Shown here in pieces: positions 29,635 through 39,329 of a stretch of DNA of 60,941 nucleotides. The stretch is from the NCBI GenBank assembly GCA_025774845.1, contig JALGZP010000005.1, positions 1 through 60,941 of the forward strand. Reading direction: 5' to 3'. Source of the DNA: a bacterium (GTDB lineage Bacteria > Arandabacterota > Arandabacteria > Arandabacterales > Arandabacteraceae). The notes under the pieces are model-generated. The model did not search any database, was not told the origin of the DNA, and was given only the letters and a program-made list of their open reading frames with translations. Position numbers and translations under genes: made by a program. Each line of letters starts with the position of its first letter. Position 1 is the stretch's first letter.

Positions 29635-29646
29635 GAGGGAGCCGGC

Positions 29647-30021
29647 TTGACTAAAAGGGTCTGGATCATTCCCGTAGTAATAGCGCTGCTCACGATTTCG
29701 GGAATGCTTGGCGCGCGGGTGATCACCATTCCCACGCTTGCCTTTACATATGACGGAGTGTATACCGGCGAATCACAGCGCGCCATATTCACAGTGAGCG
29801 GTGTACGATGCTACGGGACGGCGAATTACCTCCGGGAGCACATACAGTCGGTCCCGGGGCTCGTCGGTTTCGTTGCCTACGCCGGGAAGCGACGTGTCGT
29901 TGTGGACTATGACCGCACAAAGACGAGCGCGGAAGATATCGTCCAGGCAATCGAGGCACCCACGATGACCAAGGCGGGACCCAAGTCCTTCTACGAAGTG
30001 CTTTCATGGGAAGTGCAATGA
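29647..30021 (+). CDS. HMA-like domain protein with membrane anchor
   Basis: A 124-residue protein starting at TTG 29647, which has AGGAGGGAGC just upstream. One membrane segment (about residues 5-30) is followed by a ferredoxin-like heavy-metal-associated fold of about 65 residues, FTVSGVRCYGTANYL through AEDIVQAIEAP. The usual CxxC metal site is reduced to a single Cys (VRCYGT), so metal binding may use one Cys or be lost. It is flanked by the membrane ferredoxin and the QueG-like gene, whose ATG overlaps its stop. Confidence 0.65.
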   Translation: MTKRVWIIPVVIALLTISGMLGARVITIPTLAFTYDGVYTGESQRAIFTVSGVRCYGTANYLREHIQSVPGLVGFVAYAGKRRVVVDYDRTKTSAEDIVQAIEAPTMTKAGPKSFYEVLSWEVQ

Positions 30022-30944
30022 AACCGGAACTTTCCGACCAGCTGAGAGAATTCGGATACCAGGGACGTGTTGTATCCATCCAGCGTCTCCGTGAACTCAA
30101 ACAGGAGATCGAGACCAGGCTGAGTGATGGTTCCCTGGATAAAACGTTCTCCGATGAGAACCTCTCAGGCTTTGATTTCGGCCTGCCCGAGAAGATGCCG
30201 GATGCCCGGTCGCTGATCGTGGTCGCAGTCAAACAACCGCAGGTCCGCTTCACCTTCACGTGGAATGATGCACGGATCCAGTTCATGGTGCCCCCGACCT
30301 ACGTGCGCGCACCCGGAACAGACATACAGATCGAGAACACGCTCAATGAGCTCCTTGATCCGGCCGGTTACCGTGTGACACAGGCGAGGTTGCCCAAGAA
30401 GCTGTTGGCCGTCAGAAGCGGTCTCGCAGAATACGGCAAGAACAACATCACGTATGTTTCCGGTCTGGGGAGTTTCCACCGGCTCGCGGCCTTCTATTCC
30501 GACCTGCCCTGTGACGAAGATGTCTGGCAGGAAACAAAGATGATGGCGCGGTGCGAAACCTGCTCGGCCTGTCTTAATAACTGCCCGACCGGCGCGATTC
30601 CATCCGACCGTTTCCTCCTCCGGGCCGAGCGCTGCATCGTATTTCACAACGAACACCCCAACGAGATCCCCTTCCCGTCATGGATGGACCCTTCCTGGCA
30701 CAATTGCATTGTAGGCTGCATGCTCTGTCAGATACCTTGCCCCGAGGACAGGGTGTGTTTAGATTGGATCGAAGACAGCGCCGAGTTTTCAGCCGAGGAG
30801 ACGCAGCTGCTCATCGAGGGCCGGCCAATCGGAGAATTTCCCCCGGAGATGACGGAGAAACTCAACGAGTCCGACCTTGTTTACCTGCTCGAACTCTTTC
30901 CCCGTAATCTCAAGGTGCTTCTTGAAAAGCCTGAGAGCTCCTGA
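30018..30944 (+). CDS. QueG-like 4Fe-4S protein (epoxyqueuosine reductase-related)
   Basis: A 308-residue protein of the COG1600/QueG relatives. Two 4Fe-4S motifs, CETCSACLNNCPTGAI and CIVGCMLCQIPCP, sit in the C-terminal half, preceded by a cobalamin-binding-like domain. True QueG reduces epoxyqueuosine in tRNA; however no queuosine gene is nearby and the cassette context (metal-transport-like, membrane ferredoxin, HMA-like) suggests another corrinoid-dependent reductase. The ATG at 30018 overlaps the previous stop (ATGA). Confidence 0.68.
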   Translation: MKPELSDQLREFGYQGRVVSIQRLRELKQEIETRLSDGSLDKTFSDENLSGFDFGLPEKMPDARSLIVVAVKQPQVRFTFTWNDARIQFMVPPTYVRAPGTDIQIENTLNELLDPAGYRVTQARLPKKLLAVRSGLAEYGKNNITYVSGLGSFHRLAAFYSDLPCDEDVWQETKMMARCETCSACLNNCPTGAIPSDRFLLRAERCIVFHNEHPNEIPFPSWMDPSWHNCIVGCMLCQIPCPEDRVCLDWIEDSAEFSAEETQLLIEGRPIGEFPPEMTEKLNESDLVYLLELFPRNLKVLLEKPESS

Positions 30945-31178
30945 TTGCTTTCCCTCTTCTCTTTCTAGCTTAATACTAGAAAAACTAGAAGTAGTAGTAG
31001 GGGTGGTGGATTTGTGGAGAAACTGGGAATTCTACTTGTTTATTTGCAATTAGTGACACGGCGCCACGTGGATTGGGTGTGAACAAGATGGGGAGAAATC
31101 CACAGTTGTCAACGGGTACGTCACAGGACGGGAATACGCACAGCTTACCAACATCAGTCACACATACTTCTCCACAGG
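30945..31178. other. Intergenic region between QueG-like gene and dnaA 3' end, with weak DnaA-box words
   Basis: Near-consensus DnaA words are TGTGGAGAA (31012-31020) and TTCTCCACA (31168-31176), each one mismatch from TTATCCACA or its complement. TTCTAG/CTAGAA (30962-30967, 30975-30980) is a short inverted repeat. No gene is seen. These words may belong to the origin zone or be chance in a GT-rich stretch. Confidence 0.4.
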
Positions 31179-32522
31179 TTATGAAGACAGCCTGATGTCA
31201 TCGGCCAGGCGGTCCAGCAACGCCCGGAATTCGGTGTCGGTCTTCACCTTCTCGGCGATCTTGTCGCACGCGTGTATGACTGTGGTGTGATCACGCTTAC
31301 CGAAACTCATCCCGATGTCGGTCAGCGACATGTTGGTCAGCATGCGACCGAGATACATCGCAACCTGGCGCGGGAATGCTATCGCTGTTGTGCGCTTGCG
31401 TCCGACAAGGACCTCGGGGGATACCTTGTACTGGGTGGCAACAGCACGTTTGATGTCCTCGATTGAGATTATCTTAGTGTCGGGTCTCAGGATATCCTTC
31501 AAGACATCCGTGGCGAGATCGACCGTTATCGCCCTCCCGGTCAGTGAAGAATAAGCCACGAGTTTGACGAGTGAGCCCTCGAGATCGCGAATATTGGACT
31601 TGATCCCCTCGGCAATCAAGTGGAAGACCTCATCGGGGATGGTGAGATTGTCATCTTCGCTTTTCTTTTTTAAGATGGCGACTCTTGTCTCAAAATCGGG
31701 TGCCTGGATGTCCGTGACAAGTCCCCAGCCAAAGCGTGAAACAAGTCTCTCCTCAAGCGTGGGGATATCCTTGGGAGGCCTGTCACTGGTGAGAACGATC
31801 TGCTTGTGCGCATCGTAGAGGGAGTTAAACGTGTGGAAGAACTCCTCCTGGGTGCTGTCCTTGCCTGCAAGAAACTGGATATCATCGATGAGGAGCACGT
31901 CCATGCCCCTGTACTTGTTGCGGAACGAGATCGTACTGCCATGCTGGATGGCATAGATCATCTCGTTCATGAATTTCTCCGCCGAGACATAGCACACACG
32001 AAGCTCATGCTTCTGATCGATTACCTGGTTCCCGATTGCCTGCATTATGTGGGTCTTCCCCAGGCCAACACCACCGTATATGAAGAGCGGGTTATATGCC
32101 CGGGCCGGCTTCTCGGCAACCGCCAGTGAGGCTGCGTGGGCAAACTGGTTGCTGCTACCCACCACAAAGTTCTGGAACGTGTACTTGGGATTGAGATAGG
32201 TGCCGTTGACCGTCCTCCTGGGTGCCGAGGTCTGTGGATGTTCCACGACGGCCTCTGGAGGTGGTTCGTCGGATGCCACAATGCTGAATTTGATCTTGAA
32301 GTCCCTGCCCGCGATTTCCTTGAGCACTTCCCTTAAGACGGGTACATGATGTTCGTCGAGCCAGGTCGCGAAAAACTTGCTCGGTACCCCGAGTATAAAG
32401 GCTTCGCCGTCTATCCCGAGCGGTTTGACAGGCATGATCCATGTTTCGAGATTATGTCTGTCGATTCTATCATCAAGACGAGCGACAGCCTGCTTCCAGA
32501 TGTCACTTGCAGAAGCTTCCAT
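31179..32522 (-). CDS. dnaA: Chromosomal replication initiator DnaA
   Basis: The 447-residue initiator. Domain I (WKQAVARLDDRIDRHNLETWI) is at the N-terminus, a short linker follows, then the AAA+ domain with Walker A GGVGLGKTH and Walker B VLLIDDIQFL, and the C-terminal DNA-binding domain with the signature ending GKRDHTTVIHAC. It binds DnaA boxes and opens the origin. The boxes lie directly upstream between dnaA and rpmH, and further candidates lie downstream. Confidence 0.97.
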   Translation of the reverse strand: MEASASDIWKQAVARLDDRIDRHNLETWIMPVKPLGIDGEAFILGVPSKFFATWLDEHHVPVLREVLKEIAGRDFKIKFSIVASDEPPPEAVVEHPQTSAPRRTVNGTYLNPKYTFQNFVVGSSNQFAHAASLAVAEKPARAYNPLFIYGGVGLGKTHIMQAIGNQVIDQKHELRVCYVSAEKFMNEMIYAIQHGSTISFRNKYRGMDVLLIDDIQFLAGKDSTQEEFFHTFNSLYDAHKQIVLTSDRPPKDIPTLEERLVSRFGWGLVTDIQAPDFETRVAILKKKSEDDNLTIPDEVFHLIAEGIKSNIRDLEGSLVKLVAYSSLTGRAITVDLATDVLKDILRPDTKIISIEDIKRAVATQYKVSPEVLVGRKRTTAIAFPRQVAMYLGRMLTNMSLTDIGMSFGKRDHTTVIHACDKIAEKVKTDTEFRALLDRLADDIRLSS

Positions 32523-32953
32523 CTCCGATGCCCCTCAATCTCTCAAGTCCACAGGTTATCCACAACCCGCCAGCATGGCCTGATCGAGCCTCCCGGGCCC
32601 CATCTCAAGACATAACAGCGTCAGGCTAGCTAGTTATGTAACCCCCAGGTTGTCCACAACAGTTGATAACGGCATAACACGTTGATATATAAGAAAATAA
32701 AAAGCCACATGACGTCTCTCGAGCCAGGATTATCCACAAATCGGATGCGGATGGGCACAGGCCGGTTGAGAGGGAATACGGGTCATTATGTGCGATCCGG
32801 TGTATGCGTTCTCGTAGCTGACTTATCCACATATGAGGCACGCCCTCCGAAGGGTAGAAGAAATGTTAGCACTTTGCGTGGAGGTGTGGCAAGCTTTTTT
32901 TGAACAGACGTGCCAAGAATCGCTAAAATGCGGGACTTGTGGTTCAAAATCAC
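32523..32953. other. Probable replication origin (oriC) with DnaA boxes
   Basis: Between dnaA and rpmH there are three exact TTATCCACA boxes (32556-32564, 32730-32738, 32823-32831) and one near match TTGTCCACA (32650-32658), all on the plus strand. An AT-rich run from about 32660 to 32706 (ATATATAAGAAAATAAAAAG) is a good candidate for the unwinding element. The gene order (dnaA, rpmH, rnpA, yidC) is the common origin context. Leading-strand asymmetry was not computed. Confidence 0.85.
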
Positions 32954-32983
32954 TTGACAGTTAGGGCGGTAAGGACTTACAAT
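32954..32983 (+). promoter_or_regulatory. Sigma-70 promoter of rpmH operon
   Basis: TTGACA (32954-32959) and TACAAT (32978-32983) with an 18-bp spacer. The leader to the rpmH TTG is about 31 bases and contains AGGAGG. Confidence 0.7.
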
Positions 32984-33019
32984 CCCTCAAGTCGAAAAAT
33001 ATATGAGGAGGATATTACC

Positions 33020-33154
33020 TTGAAAAAAACGTATCAACCGCACAACCGAAAGCGAAAAAGGACACACGGCTTCAGAAAGCGCTCAAGCACCAAGGGTGGC
33101 CAGGAGGTGCTCAGACGGCGCAGGAAGCGGGGGAGAAAGAAGCTTGCCGTGTGA
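33020..33154 (+). CDS. rpmH: 50S ribosomal protein L34
   Basis: A 44-residue L34, very basic, with the family core [17 protein letters not shown]. The TTG at 33020 is chosen because AGGAGGATA is 8 bases upstream and the protein then has the L34 length; an in-frame start further upstream would add 27 non-family residues. rnpA begins inside its 3' end. Confidence 0.93.
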   Translation: MKKTYQPHNRKRKRTHGFRKRSSTKGGQEVLRRRRKRGRKKLAV

Positions 33155-33506
33155 TCAGCGACTGCGAAGAGATGAGAGAATAACGGAGGAGTATGAATAC
33201 AAAACGGTTATTCGTAACGGCCGACTGATCTGGGCAGAAACCTTCAAGGCTTACTTACTCTCCGGTAAGGATCTCACATGCAAGGCGGGTTTTATTGCGG
33301 GTAAGGGCGTGGGCTGCGCGTGCGAGCGTAACAGGGCCAGGCGACTCCTCAAGGAGGCATACAGGGGCCTCAAGCCGGGGCTTCGACCCCGGGGTTTCAA
33401 CATCGTCTTTGTCGCCCGCCGTGGCGCCGCCGAGGCACATAAATGCCGGATTGAAAGCGAAATGAAAGGGCTCTTTGACGAATGCGGTCTAGTCACGAGG
33501 CAGTAA
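33144..33506 (+). CDS. rnpA: Ribonuclease P protein component
   Basis: A 120-residue protein subunit of RNase P, which matures tRNA 5' ends. The RNR-type motif is [14 protein letters not shown], with [16 protein letters not shown] before it. TTG at 33144 ([13 protein letters not shown]) is chosen because GGGAGAAAGAAG precedes it; it overlaps rpmH by 11 bases. Its end overlaps yidD by 25 bases, so the three are co-translated. Confidence 0.9.
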   Translation: MPCDQRLRRDERITEEYEYKTVIRNGRLIWAETFKAYLLSGKDLTCKAGFIAGKGVGCACERNRARRLLKEAYRGLKPGLRPRGFNIVFVARRGAAEAHKCRIESEMKGLFDECGLVTRQ

Positions 33507-33736
33507 TTTGTAGAGTCGAGCAAGGCCTGGTCACTGTTGCGGCCGGCGCAATAAGTGTTTACCAGATAGCATTATCACCTGTGCTTCCAAGAGCATGCCG
33601 GTTCCGGCCTACGTGTTCTGAGTATGCGCTTGAAGCACTCAAGAGACATGGTGTCGTGAGGGGAACCATCCTCGCAATACGAAGAGTCCTCAGGTGTCAT
33701 CCGTTGGGTGGGAATGGACTCGATCCGGTCCCCTAG
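33482..33736 (+). CDS. yidD: Membrane protein insertion efficiency factor YidD
   Basis: An 84-residue YidD with the conserved [19 protein letters not shown] and [12 protein letters not shown]. It assists YidC/Sec insertion in the inner membrane. The order rnpA-yidD-yidC is the standard one. yidC starts 10 bases after the stop. Confidence 0.93.
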   Translation: MRSSHEAVICRVEQGLVTVAAGAISVYQIALSPVLPRACRFRPTCSEYALEALKRHGVVRGTILAIRRVLRCHPLGGNGLDPVP

Positions 33737-33746
33737 GAGATAAAGC

Positions 33747-35414
33747 ATGGAAAAGCGGGCGCTGATTGCAGTTGTAATGATGTTCATGGTACTGATTATC
33801 TACAATGTATTTCTGACCCCCAACAAACGTAAACCGGAGGCTGAGCCACCGGCCGAATCACCCGGGGTGGTCGAAGCGGAGCAAGTCCCCAAGCAGGTTG
33901 CGGATGAACCGGAGGCGGCCGACGCTGAAGCAGTTGAGATCAGTCTTCCGGCGGATACCGTGCCGGCACGTGAAGTTGAGGTCACCACACCGCTCTACAC
34001 CGCCAGATTCTCAAGCAGAGGCGGAGTGCTCACAAGCTTCAAACTCAACCACTATCTTTCAAGCATTGAAGAACCGGTAGAATTGGTACCCGAGGCCGAC
34101 AGGCTGCCGCTCGGGGTCGCACTGCTCACCGGGACCGGTGAGCGTATCGATCTCTCACAGACAGTATTTACAGTATCTACGGGCTATCTTGATATTGGTG
34201 CCGGCCACGAGGCCAGTCTTGTATTCACACTCGAGACTGAAGACGGGCTCAGGGTCGGTAAGACGTGTACGTTCAGTGGGGACACCTACGCGATCGATGT
34301 CGGGATCGATGTGTCGGGGACCGGCAGTGAAGGCGTGCGTGCCATTGAGTTCGGCTGGCAATCCGGGCTTGCGTCGACCGAGGCCAACCGCAAAGACGAC
34401 TTGGGCAATTTCGCCGCCATCACGCTTGCCGATGAGAAAGTGGTCAAGAGCAACCGCGGGAAATTCAACAAACGTGATGAGATAGCCGTAGGCGGCAATG
34501 TCACGTGGTCGGGTGTCAAGACCAAGTACTTCCTGGCCGGGCTGGTTCCCATCGATGCCACGGGGGTGCTGGCGAAGGGCTTTGCGAGCACCGAGGAAGC
34601 GATCGGGATGGTGCTCGAGGTCGATATGCCGGCAACGGGAGCCCAGCGCTTCGTTGTGTATACTGGGCCGCTGGACTATAAGGGTCTGAAAGCACTCGGC
34701 CTGGAGCTTGACAAGGCTGTCGATTTCGGCTGGAAATGGATAAGCCCGCTAAGCCGGCTGATATTCGCATTCATGTTGCTCTGCCATAGGGCGATCCCTA
34801 ACTACGGTGTTGTTATCATCATTCTGTCGGCACTGACCAAGCTCCTGTTCTGGCCGCTTACCCAGAAAAGTTTCAAGTCGATGCGTGAGATGCAGCGGAT
34901 TCAGCCCGAGATGGCTGCCATGAAGGAAAAGTACAAGGGCGATCCCCAGCGTCTCAACAAGGCCATGATGGGGCTCTACAAAGAGCGTGGAGTGAATCCT
35001 GTTGGCGGTTGTTTGCCGCTGCTTCTTCAAATGCCGGTCTTCATCTCTCTCTTCAATGTGCTGAGGCTGACTATCGAGCTTCGCCGGGCGCCGTTTATGC
35101 TGTGGATAAATGACCTCTCGGCACCCGACGTTCTGGCGAAACTGCCGTTTTCACTGCCCTTCATAGGTAACAACCTGAGCCTGCTACCTATTCTGATGGG
35201 GATTGCCATGTTCCTTCAACAGAAGATGTCGGCAACGGATCCCAAGCAGGCGGCGATGACTTATATGCTACCCATAGTCTTTACTGTGATGTTCTTTAAA
35301 TTCCCATCGGGTCTCGTTCTGTACTGGCTTGTCAACAACGTTCTTACGATCGCCCATCAGTACCTGATGTCACGGGCAGAACGGACACAACAGGTTCCAA
35401 CCACCGGAGGATGA
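33747..35414 (+). CDS. yidC: Membrane protein insertase YidC
   Basis: A 555-residue Gram-negative-type YidC with N-terminal membrane helix (about 6-24), a large periplasmic beta domain (about 70-330), and the conserved five-helix insertase core (about 335-545), including KSFKSMREMQRIQPEM, MGLYKERGVNPVGGCLPLLLQMPVF and YWLVNNVLTIAHQYLM. The periplasmic domain is evidence for an outer membrane. Its last bases overlap the next gene. Confidence 0.95.
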   Translation: MEKRALIAVVMMFMVLIIYNVFLTPNKRKPEAEPPAESPGVVEAEQVPKQVADEPEAADAEAVEISLPADTVPAREVEVTTPLYTARFSSRGGVLTSFKLNHYLSSIEEPVELVPEADRLPLGVALLTGTGERIDLSQTVFTVSTGYLDIGAGHEASLVFTLETEDGLRVGKTCTFSGDTYAIDVGIDVSGTGSEGVRAIEFGWQSGLASTEANRKDDLGNFAAITLADEKVVKSNRGKFNKRDEIAVGGNVTWSGVKTKYFLAGLVPIDATGVLAKGFASTEEAIGMVLEVDMPATGAQRFVVYTGPLDYKGLKALGLELDKAVDFGWKWISPLSRLIFAFMLLCHRAIPNYGVVIIILSALTKLLFWPLTQKSFKSMREMQRIQPEMAAMKEKYKGDPQRLNKAMMGLYKERGVNPVGGCLPLLLQMPVFISLFNVLRLTIELRRAPFMLWINDLSAPDVLAKLPFSLPFIGNNLSLLPILMGIAMFLQQKMSATDPKQAAMTYMLPIVFTVMFFKFPSGLVLYWLVNNVLTIAHQYLMSRAERTQQVPTTGG

Positions 35415-36091
35415 TCATGCCAGACCAGGAAGTGAATGCACAAGAAGTAGTTGATGAGGGCAAGAATGTTGACGAGGCCATAGAAAAAGGCCTCGAGCGG
35501 CTTGGACTTACAAGGGATCAGGTTGAAGTCGACGTGCTTGAAGAAGGCGCGAGAGGCGTCCTGGGGCTGGTCGGCGTGAAACAGGCGAAGGTCGTTATCC
35601 GCAGGAAAGACGATACGACTGGTGTGGCAGCCAAGATTGAAGAACTCGCGACCGAGGTGCTGGAGCTGATGGGACTGAACTCCCAGGTTGACATCACTCT
35701 CGATGAGGACATCCACAAGGTCCTGATAGACACGGCCGGTGCCGATGGGCTCTTGATCGGCAAGAAAGGCCAGAATCTTATAGCACTTGAGCATCTCCTC
35801 AGGAGGATGGCGGGTAAGCAGCTCAAGCGGAGCGTCCGGCTGGATGTCGATGTCGGCGGCTACAAGGAGCGCCGGATCTCGACCCTGAGAAGCAAGGCGA
35901 TATCAATGGCTTCGCGTGTCAAAGCCAGCAGCAAAGAGATGCAGGTGGAACCACTTTCGGCAGCGGAGAGAAGGATCATACACGTAACGCTTGCCGGCGA
36001 TAGCCAGATAAAGACATATACAGTGGGCGACGGCGAGCTTAAGACTGTTGTAATTGCCCCACAGCGGCGAAATAGCGGAAACTCGTATTAG
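35411..36091 (+). CDS. jag: Jag/KhpB-like RNA-binding protein
   Basis: A 226-residue protein with the Jag N-terminal domain (ATVDEAIEKGLERLGLTRDQVEVDVLEEG, here read as residues about 15-45), a KH domain with GKKGQNLIALEHLL, and a C-terminal R3H region (SAAERRIIHVTLAG). It binds RNA and is linked to cell-wall growth control. ATG at 35411 overlaps the yidC stop; ATG 35417 is an alternative. Confidence 0.88.
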   Translation: MIMPDQEVNAQEVVDEGKNVDEAIEKGLERLGLTRDQVEVDVLEEGARGVLGLVGVKQAKVVIRRKDDTTGVAAKIEELATEVLELMGLNSQVDITLDEDIHKVLIDTAGADGLLIGKKGQNLIALEHLLRRMAGKQLKRSVRLDVDVGGYKERRISTLRSKAISMASRVKASSKEMQVEPLSAAERRIIHVTLAGDSQIKTYTVGDGELKTVVIAPQRRNSGNSY

Positions 36092-36104
36092 GGGAGAGCC
36101 AAGA

Positions 36105-37457
36105 TTGAGCGACGACACGATCGTTGCAGTCGCATCACCACCCGGAATAGGCGCCCTGGGCATAATAAGGCTGAGCGGTCCTGCGGCCATAGGTATTTCA
36201 GACAGGGTCTTCAGGGGAAAACAGGTGCCGTCCCAGGCACGTGACCGTACGGCCCTCCTTGGAGAGATCGTCTCGGGGGACGGCCTCCCGATTGACCAGG
36301 TCCTCATCACGATCATGCGGGGACCGCACTCCTTGACCGGTGAGGATGTCGCCGAGATAACCTGCCACGGTGGCGCGATGGCCCCCCGGCTTGTCCTCAG
36401 AAGGCTCCTCAGCGAAGGGGCAAGGGCGGCAGAGCCGGGGGAGTTCACGAAGCGTGCGTTTCTTAACGGTAAGATGGATCTGGCCCAGGCAGAAGCCGTA
36501 AGCGATATTGTACGCGCCACCAGCGAGAAAGCGCTCGGGGTGGCGGTCAGGCAGCTCAGGGGGGAGTTGTCTCAGCGGTTCTATGATATTGAGAACCGGC
36601 TCCTGGATTGGCTGGCAGTGATTGAGGCGAATATCGATTTCGTGGATGAGGATGTCGAAGCTGTCGATGACCAGGGTCTGGCTGCGGACCTGGGAGAGAT
36701 CGGCGGCCGGCTCGACCTTCTGCTTGAGGGCTATGAGCAGGGCCGGTACATAAAGGACGGGCTCGATGTCGCTATAGTCGGCAAACCCAATGTCGGCAAG
36801 TCGAGTCTCTTTAACAGGCTGATCGGGAAGGACAGGGTGATAGTCAGCGACCGGCCGGGGACCACCCGGGATGTTGTTGATGCCCTGGTGGGCGTAAATG
36901 GTCTCATGCTCAGGCTTCATGACACGGCCGGGGTCAGACGGGACTCAGATCCCATTGGGGCGGAGGCGGTAAGGCGCACACGGCTTGCGGTCGAAGAGGC
37001 CGATATCGCCCTCATCGTCCTGGATCTGAGCACTCCGCTTTCAAGCAAGGATCTGGACATTGTTGAAGAGGTTGCGGCCAAACCCCATCTGGTCGTGGCG
37101 AACAAAACGGATCTTCCGGAGAAAGCCGAGGTCGAGCCCCTGGGCCCGACCGTGAGGGTGTCGGCACTGAAGGGGTGGGGTCTCGGCGGGCTGCTTGAGG
37201 AGCTCAGGAAGGTCGCGCATGCCCAGGTCGATGACCTGGGTTTCGAGGTAATCGTAAGCGAGCGCCACGCGGTCTCGATCAGAGAGGCCAGGGGAGCCGT
37301 CTCGCAGGCCGGAGCCTCGCTCCAAGATGGTGTTCCGCTAGAGTTTGTAGCTTCAGACATCAGATTGGCACTCGACTGCATCGGGGTGATAACAGGAAAC
37401 ACCGTGAGCACGCGGGTGCTGGATGAAATCTTCTCACGTTTCTGCATAGGCAAGTGA
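36105..37457 (+). CDS. mnmE: tRNA modification GTPase MnmE
   Basis: A 450-residue GTPase that works with MnmG to modify wobble uridine of certain tRNAs. N-terminal tetrahydrofolate-binding domain (TIVAVASPPGIGALGIIRLSG), helical domain, G domain with GKPNVGKSSLFN (about 226-237), and the C-terminal CIGK with the catalytic Cys. The TTG at 36105 is chosen because GGGGAGAG is upstream and LSDDTIVA is the usual beginning; it starts 13 bases after jag. Confidence 0.94.
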   Translation: MSDDTIVAVASPPGIGALGIIRLSGPAAIGISDRVFRGKQVPSQARDRTALLGEIVSGDGLPIDQVLITIMRGPHSLTGEDVAEITCHGGAMAPRLVLRRLLSEGARAAEPGEFTKRAFLNGKMDLAQAEAVSDIVRATSEKALGVAVRQLRGELSQRFYDIENRLLDWLAVIEANIDFVDEDVEAVDDQGLAADLGEIGGRLDLLLEGYEQGRYIKDGLDVAIVGKPNVGKSSLFNRLIGKDRVIVSDRPGTTRDVVDALVGVNGLMLRLHDTAGVRRDSDPIGAEAVRRTRLAVEEADIALIVLDLSTPLSSKDLDIVEEVAAKPHLVVANKTDLPEKAEVEPLGPTVRVSALKGWGLGGLLEELRKVAHAQVDDLGFEVIVSERHAVSIREARGAVSQAGASLQDGVPLEFVASDIRLALDCIGVITGNTVSTRVLDEIFSRFCIGK

Positions 37458-37460
37458 ACA

Positions 37461-37476
37461 TGTTTCACGTGAAACA
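37461..37476. promoter_or_regulatory. parS centromere site (ParB binding)
   Basis: TGTTTCACGTGAAACA is a perfect 16-bp palindrome identical to the canonical bacterial parS sequence. It lies in the 27-base gap between mnmE and mnmG, eight bases before the mnmG ATG and about 3.3 kb before parB. No other match of this quality was noticed in the window. Confidence 0.92.
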
Positions 37477-37484
37477 TTGAGCCC

Positions 37485-39329
37485 ATGGAACATCACAAAC
37501 ACTACGATGTAATCGTCGTTGGTGCAGGCCACGCCGGCTGCGAAGCCGCCCTGGCAGCAGCCAGGATGGGGTGTAGCACCCTGCTTCTCACACTCAACAT
37601 CGAGAACCTTGCCCAGATGTCGTGCAACCCCGCTATAGGCGGGCTTGCTAAATCACATCTTGTCAAAGAGATAGATGCTCTTGGTGGAGAGATGGGGCGG
37701 GTGGCGGACGAGACGTCGCTCCAGATACGGATGCTCAATAGAAGCAGGGGGCCAGCGGTCTGGTCACTGAGATCCCAGAACGACAGACAGGTCTACAAGA
37801 TGCATATGCGGCGGGTCGTCGAGGGCCAGCGGAGCCTCGACCTACGCCAGGGCCTGGTTGAGAACCTGCTTGTCGACGGCGGGCGGATCGTGGGTGTTGA
37901 GACCGAGACGGGATACCGGCTCAGGGCCGGAGCCGTTGTGATAACTACGGGGACCTTCTTGAGGGGGACGATCCACATCGGGCTCAGGAGCCACCCGGGC
38001 GGAAGGGATGGTGAGTGCGCCAGCTACGGTCTTGCGGAGGCGCTATGCCGGACCGGTCTCGAGATGGGGCGCCTTAAGACGGGGACATCTCCAAGGGTCC
38101 ACGGAGACTCGATCGTCTTCGATGGGCTTGCCGCCGAGCCGGGCGAAACCGGGATAGAGCCGTTTTCGCATCGGACTCCCGGAAACATGAAATCTTCGGC
38201 TGTCTGCTATCTTACTCGTACGACCACTGAAACCCGGCAGATCATACTCGCGAATCTCGACAGGTCACCCCTCTATACAGGCAAAATAGAGGGTGTAGGC
38301 CCACGCTACTGTCCGTCGATCGAAGACAAGATTGTGAGGTTCCCCGACCGGGAACGCCACCAGGTCTTTCTTGAACCCGAGGGAACATACACCTCGGAGT
38401 ATTATCTGAGTGGGCTTGCCACAAGTCTGCCGGAAGACGTTCAGATCCAGATGGTTAGATCGATACCAGGGCTCGAGGGTGCTGCGATCACACGCCCGGG
38501 CTATGCCGTTGAGTATGATTTTGTCAAGCCGACGGAGCTTCGTCCCACACTTGAGACCAAGCGTGTTGAAGGCCTTTATCTGGCGGGTCAGATCAATGGA
38601 ACGTCCGGGTATGAAGAGGCTGCGGCGCAGGGTATCGTGGCGGGCATCAACGCCGCAAGGAAGAACGCGGGCCAGGGCGAATTTGTGCCCAAACGCAGCG
38701 AGGCCTACATCGGAGTCATGATAGACGACCTGGTTACCCGCGGGACGGATGAGCCGTACCGTATGTTCACATCACGGGCAGAGTATCGTCTGATACTGAG
38801 ACAAGACAATGCTGACGAAAGACTTATGCCATTCGGCTATGAATTCGGGCTGATCGAGCGGGCGGCACTCGACCGGATGCGTGCCCGCACGCAGGCTCGC
38901 GAGGAAGTGATCAGGACCCTTGAGACAGAACGGATAAAGGCGGGTGAGGACAGCGTAACGCTCAAGCAGATGCTCAGACGGCCGGGAGTGGGTTGGAAGG
39001 ATATGGAGAAGATAGCCCCGTGGCTTTCCGGCTATGACAATCGGGTGCTTGACCAGGTTGAAACCGAGATCAAGTACGAAGGCTATATCAGCCGGGAGCG
39101 CAGACGGGCCAGAGATCTTACCCGGAAAGAGCAGCGGACCATCCCGGCATGGGTGGATTACAGCAAAGTCCACGGGCTCTCGCGTGAGGCAACCGAGAAG
39201 CTTACCCGGGTGAAGCCGAAATCCATAGGCCAGGCTGGACGGGTGCCGGGGATAACGCCGGCGGACGTGTCGACCGTGCTTATTCATCTTGAGAAACAGG
39301 CGAGGACGGTTCGTGATGGCACCCGGTGA
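37485..39329 (+). CDS. mnmG: tRNA uridine-5-carboxymethylaminomethyl synthesis enzyme MnmG
   Basis: A 614-residue FAD enzyme, MnmE partner. The FAD motif [17 protein letters not shown] is at the start, with the MnmG signatures [12 protein letters not shown]-type (here [12 protein letters not shown]) and [16 protein letters not shown]. Length fits the family. No convincing Shine-Dalgarno sequence is seen, since the parS site occupies the upstream bases; translation may be coupled to mnmE. Confidence 0.95.
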   Translation: MEHHKHYDVIVVGAGHAGCEAALAAARMGCSTLLLTLNIENLAQMSCNPAIGGLAKSHLVKEIDALGGEMGRVADETSLQIRMLNRSRGPAVWSLRSQNDRQVYKMHMRRVVEGQRSLDLRQGLVENLLVDGGRIVGVETETGYRLRAGAVVITTGTFLRGTIHIGLRSHPGGRDGECASYGLAEALCRTGLEMGRLKTGTSPRVHGDSIVFDGLAAEPGETGIEPFSHRTPGNMKSSAVCYLTRTTTETRQIILANLDRSPLYTGKIEGVGPRYCPSIEDKIVRFPDRERHQVFLEPEGTYTSEYYLSGLATSLPEDVQIQMVRSIPGLEGAAITRPGYAVEYDFVKPTELRPTLETKRVEGLYLAGQINGTSGYEEAAAQGIVAGINAARKNAGQGEFVPKRSEAYIGVMIDDLVTRGTDEPYRMFTSRAEYRLILRQDNADERLMPFGYEFGLIERAALDRMRARTQAREEVIRTLETERIKAGEDSVTLKQMLRRPGVGWKDMEKIAPWLSGYDNRVLDQVETEIKYEGYISRERRRARDLTRKEQRTIPAWVDYSKVHGLSREATEKLTRVKPKSIGQAGRVPGITPADVSTVLIHLEKQARTVRDGTR

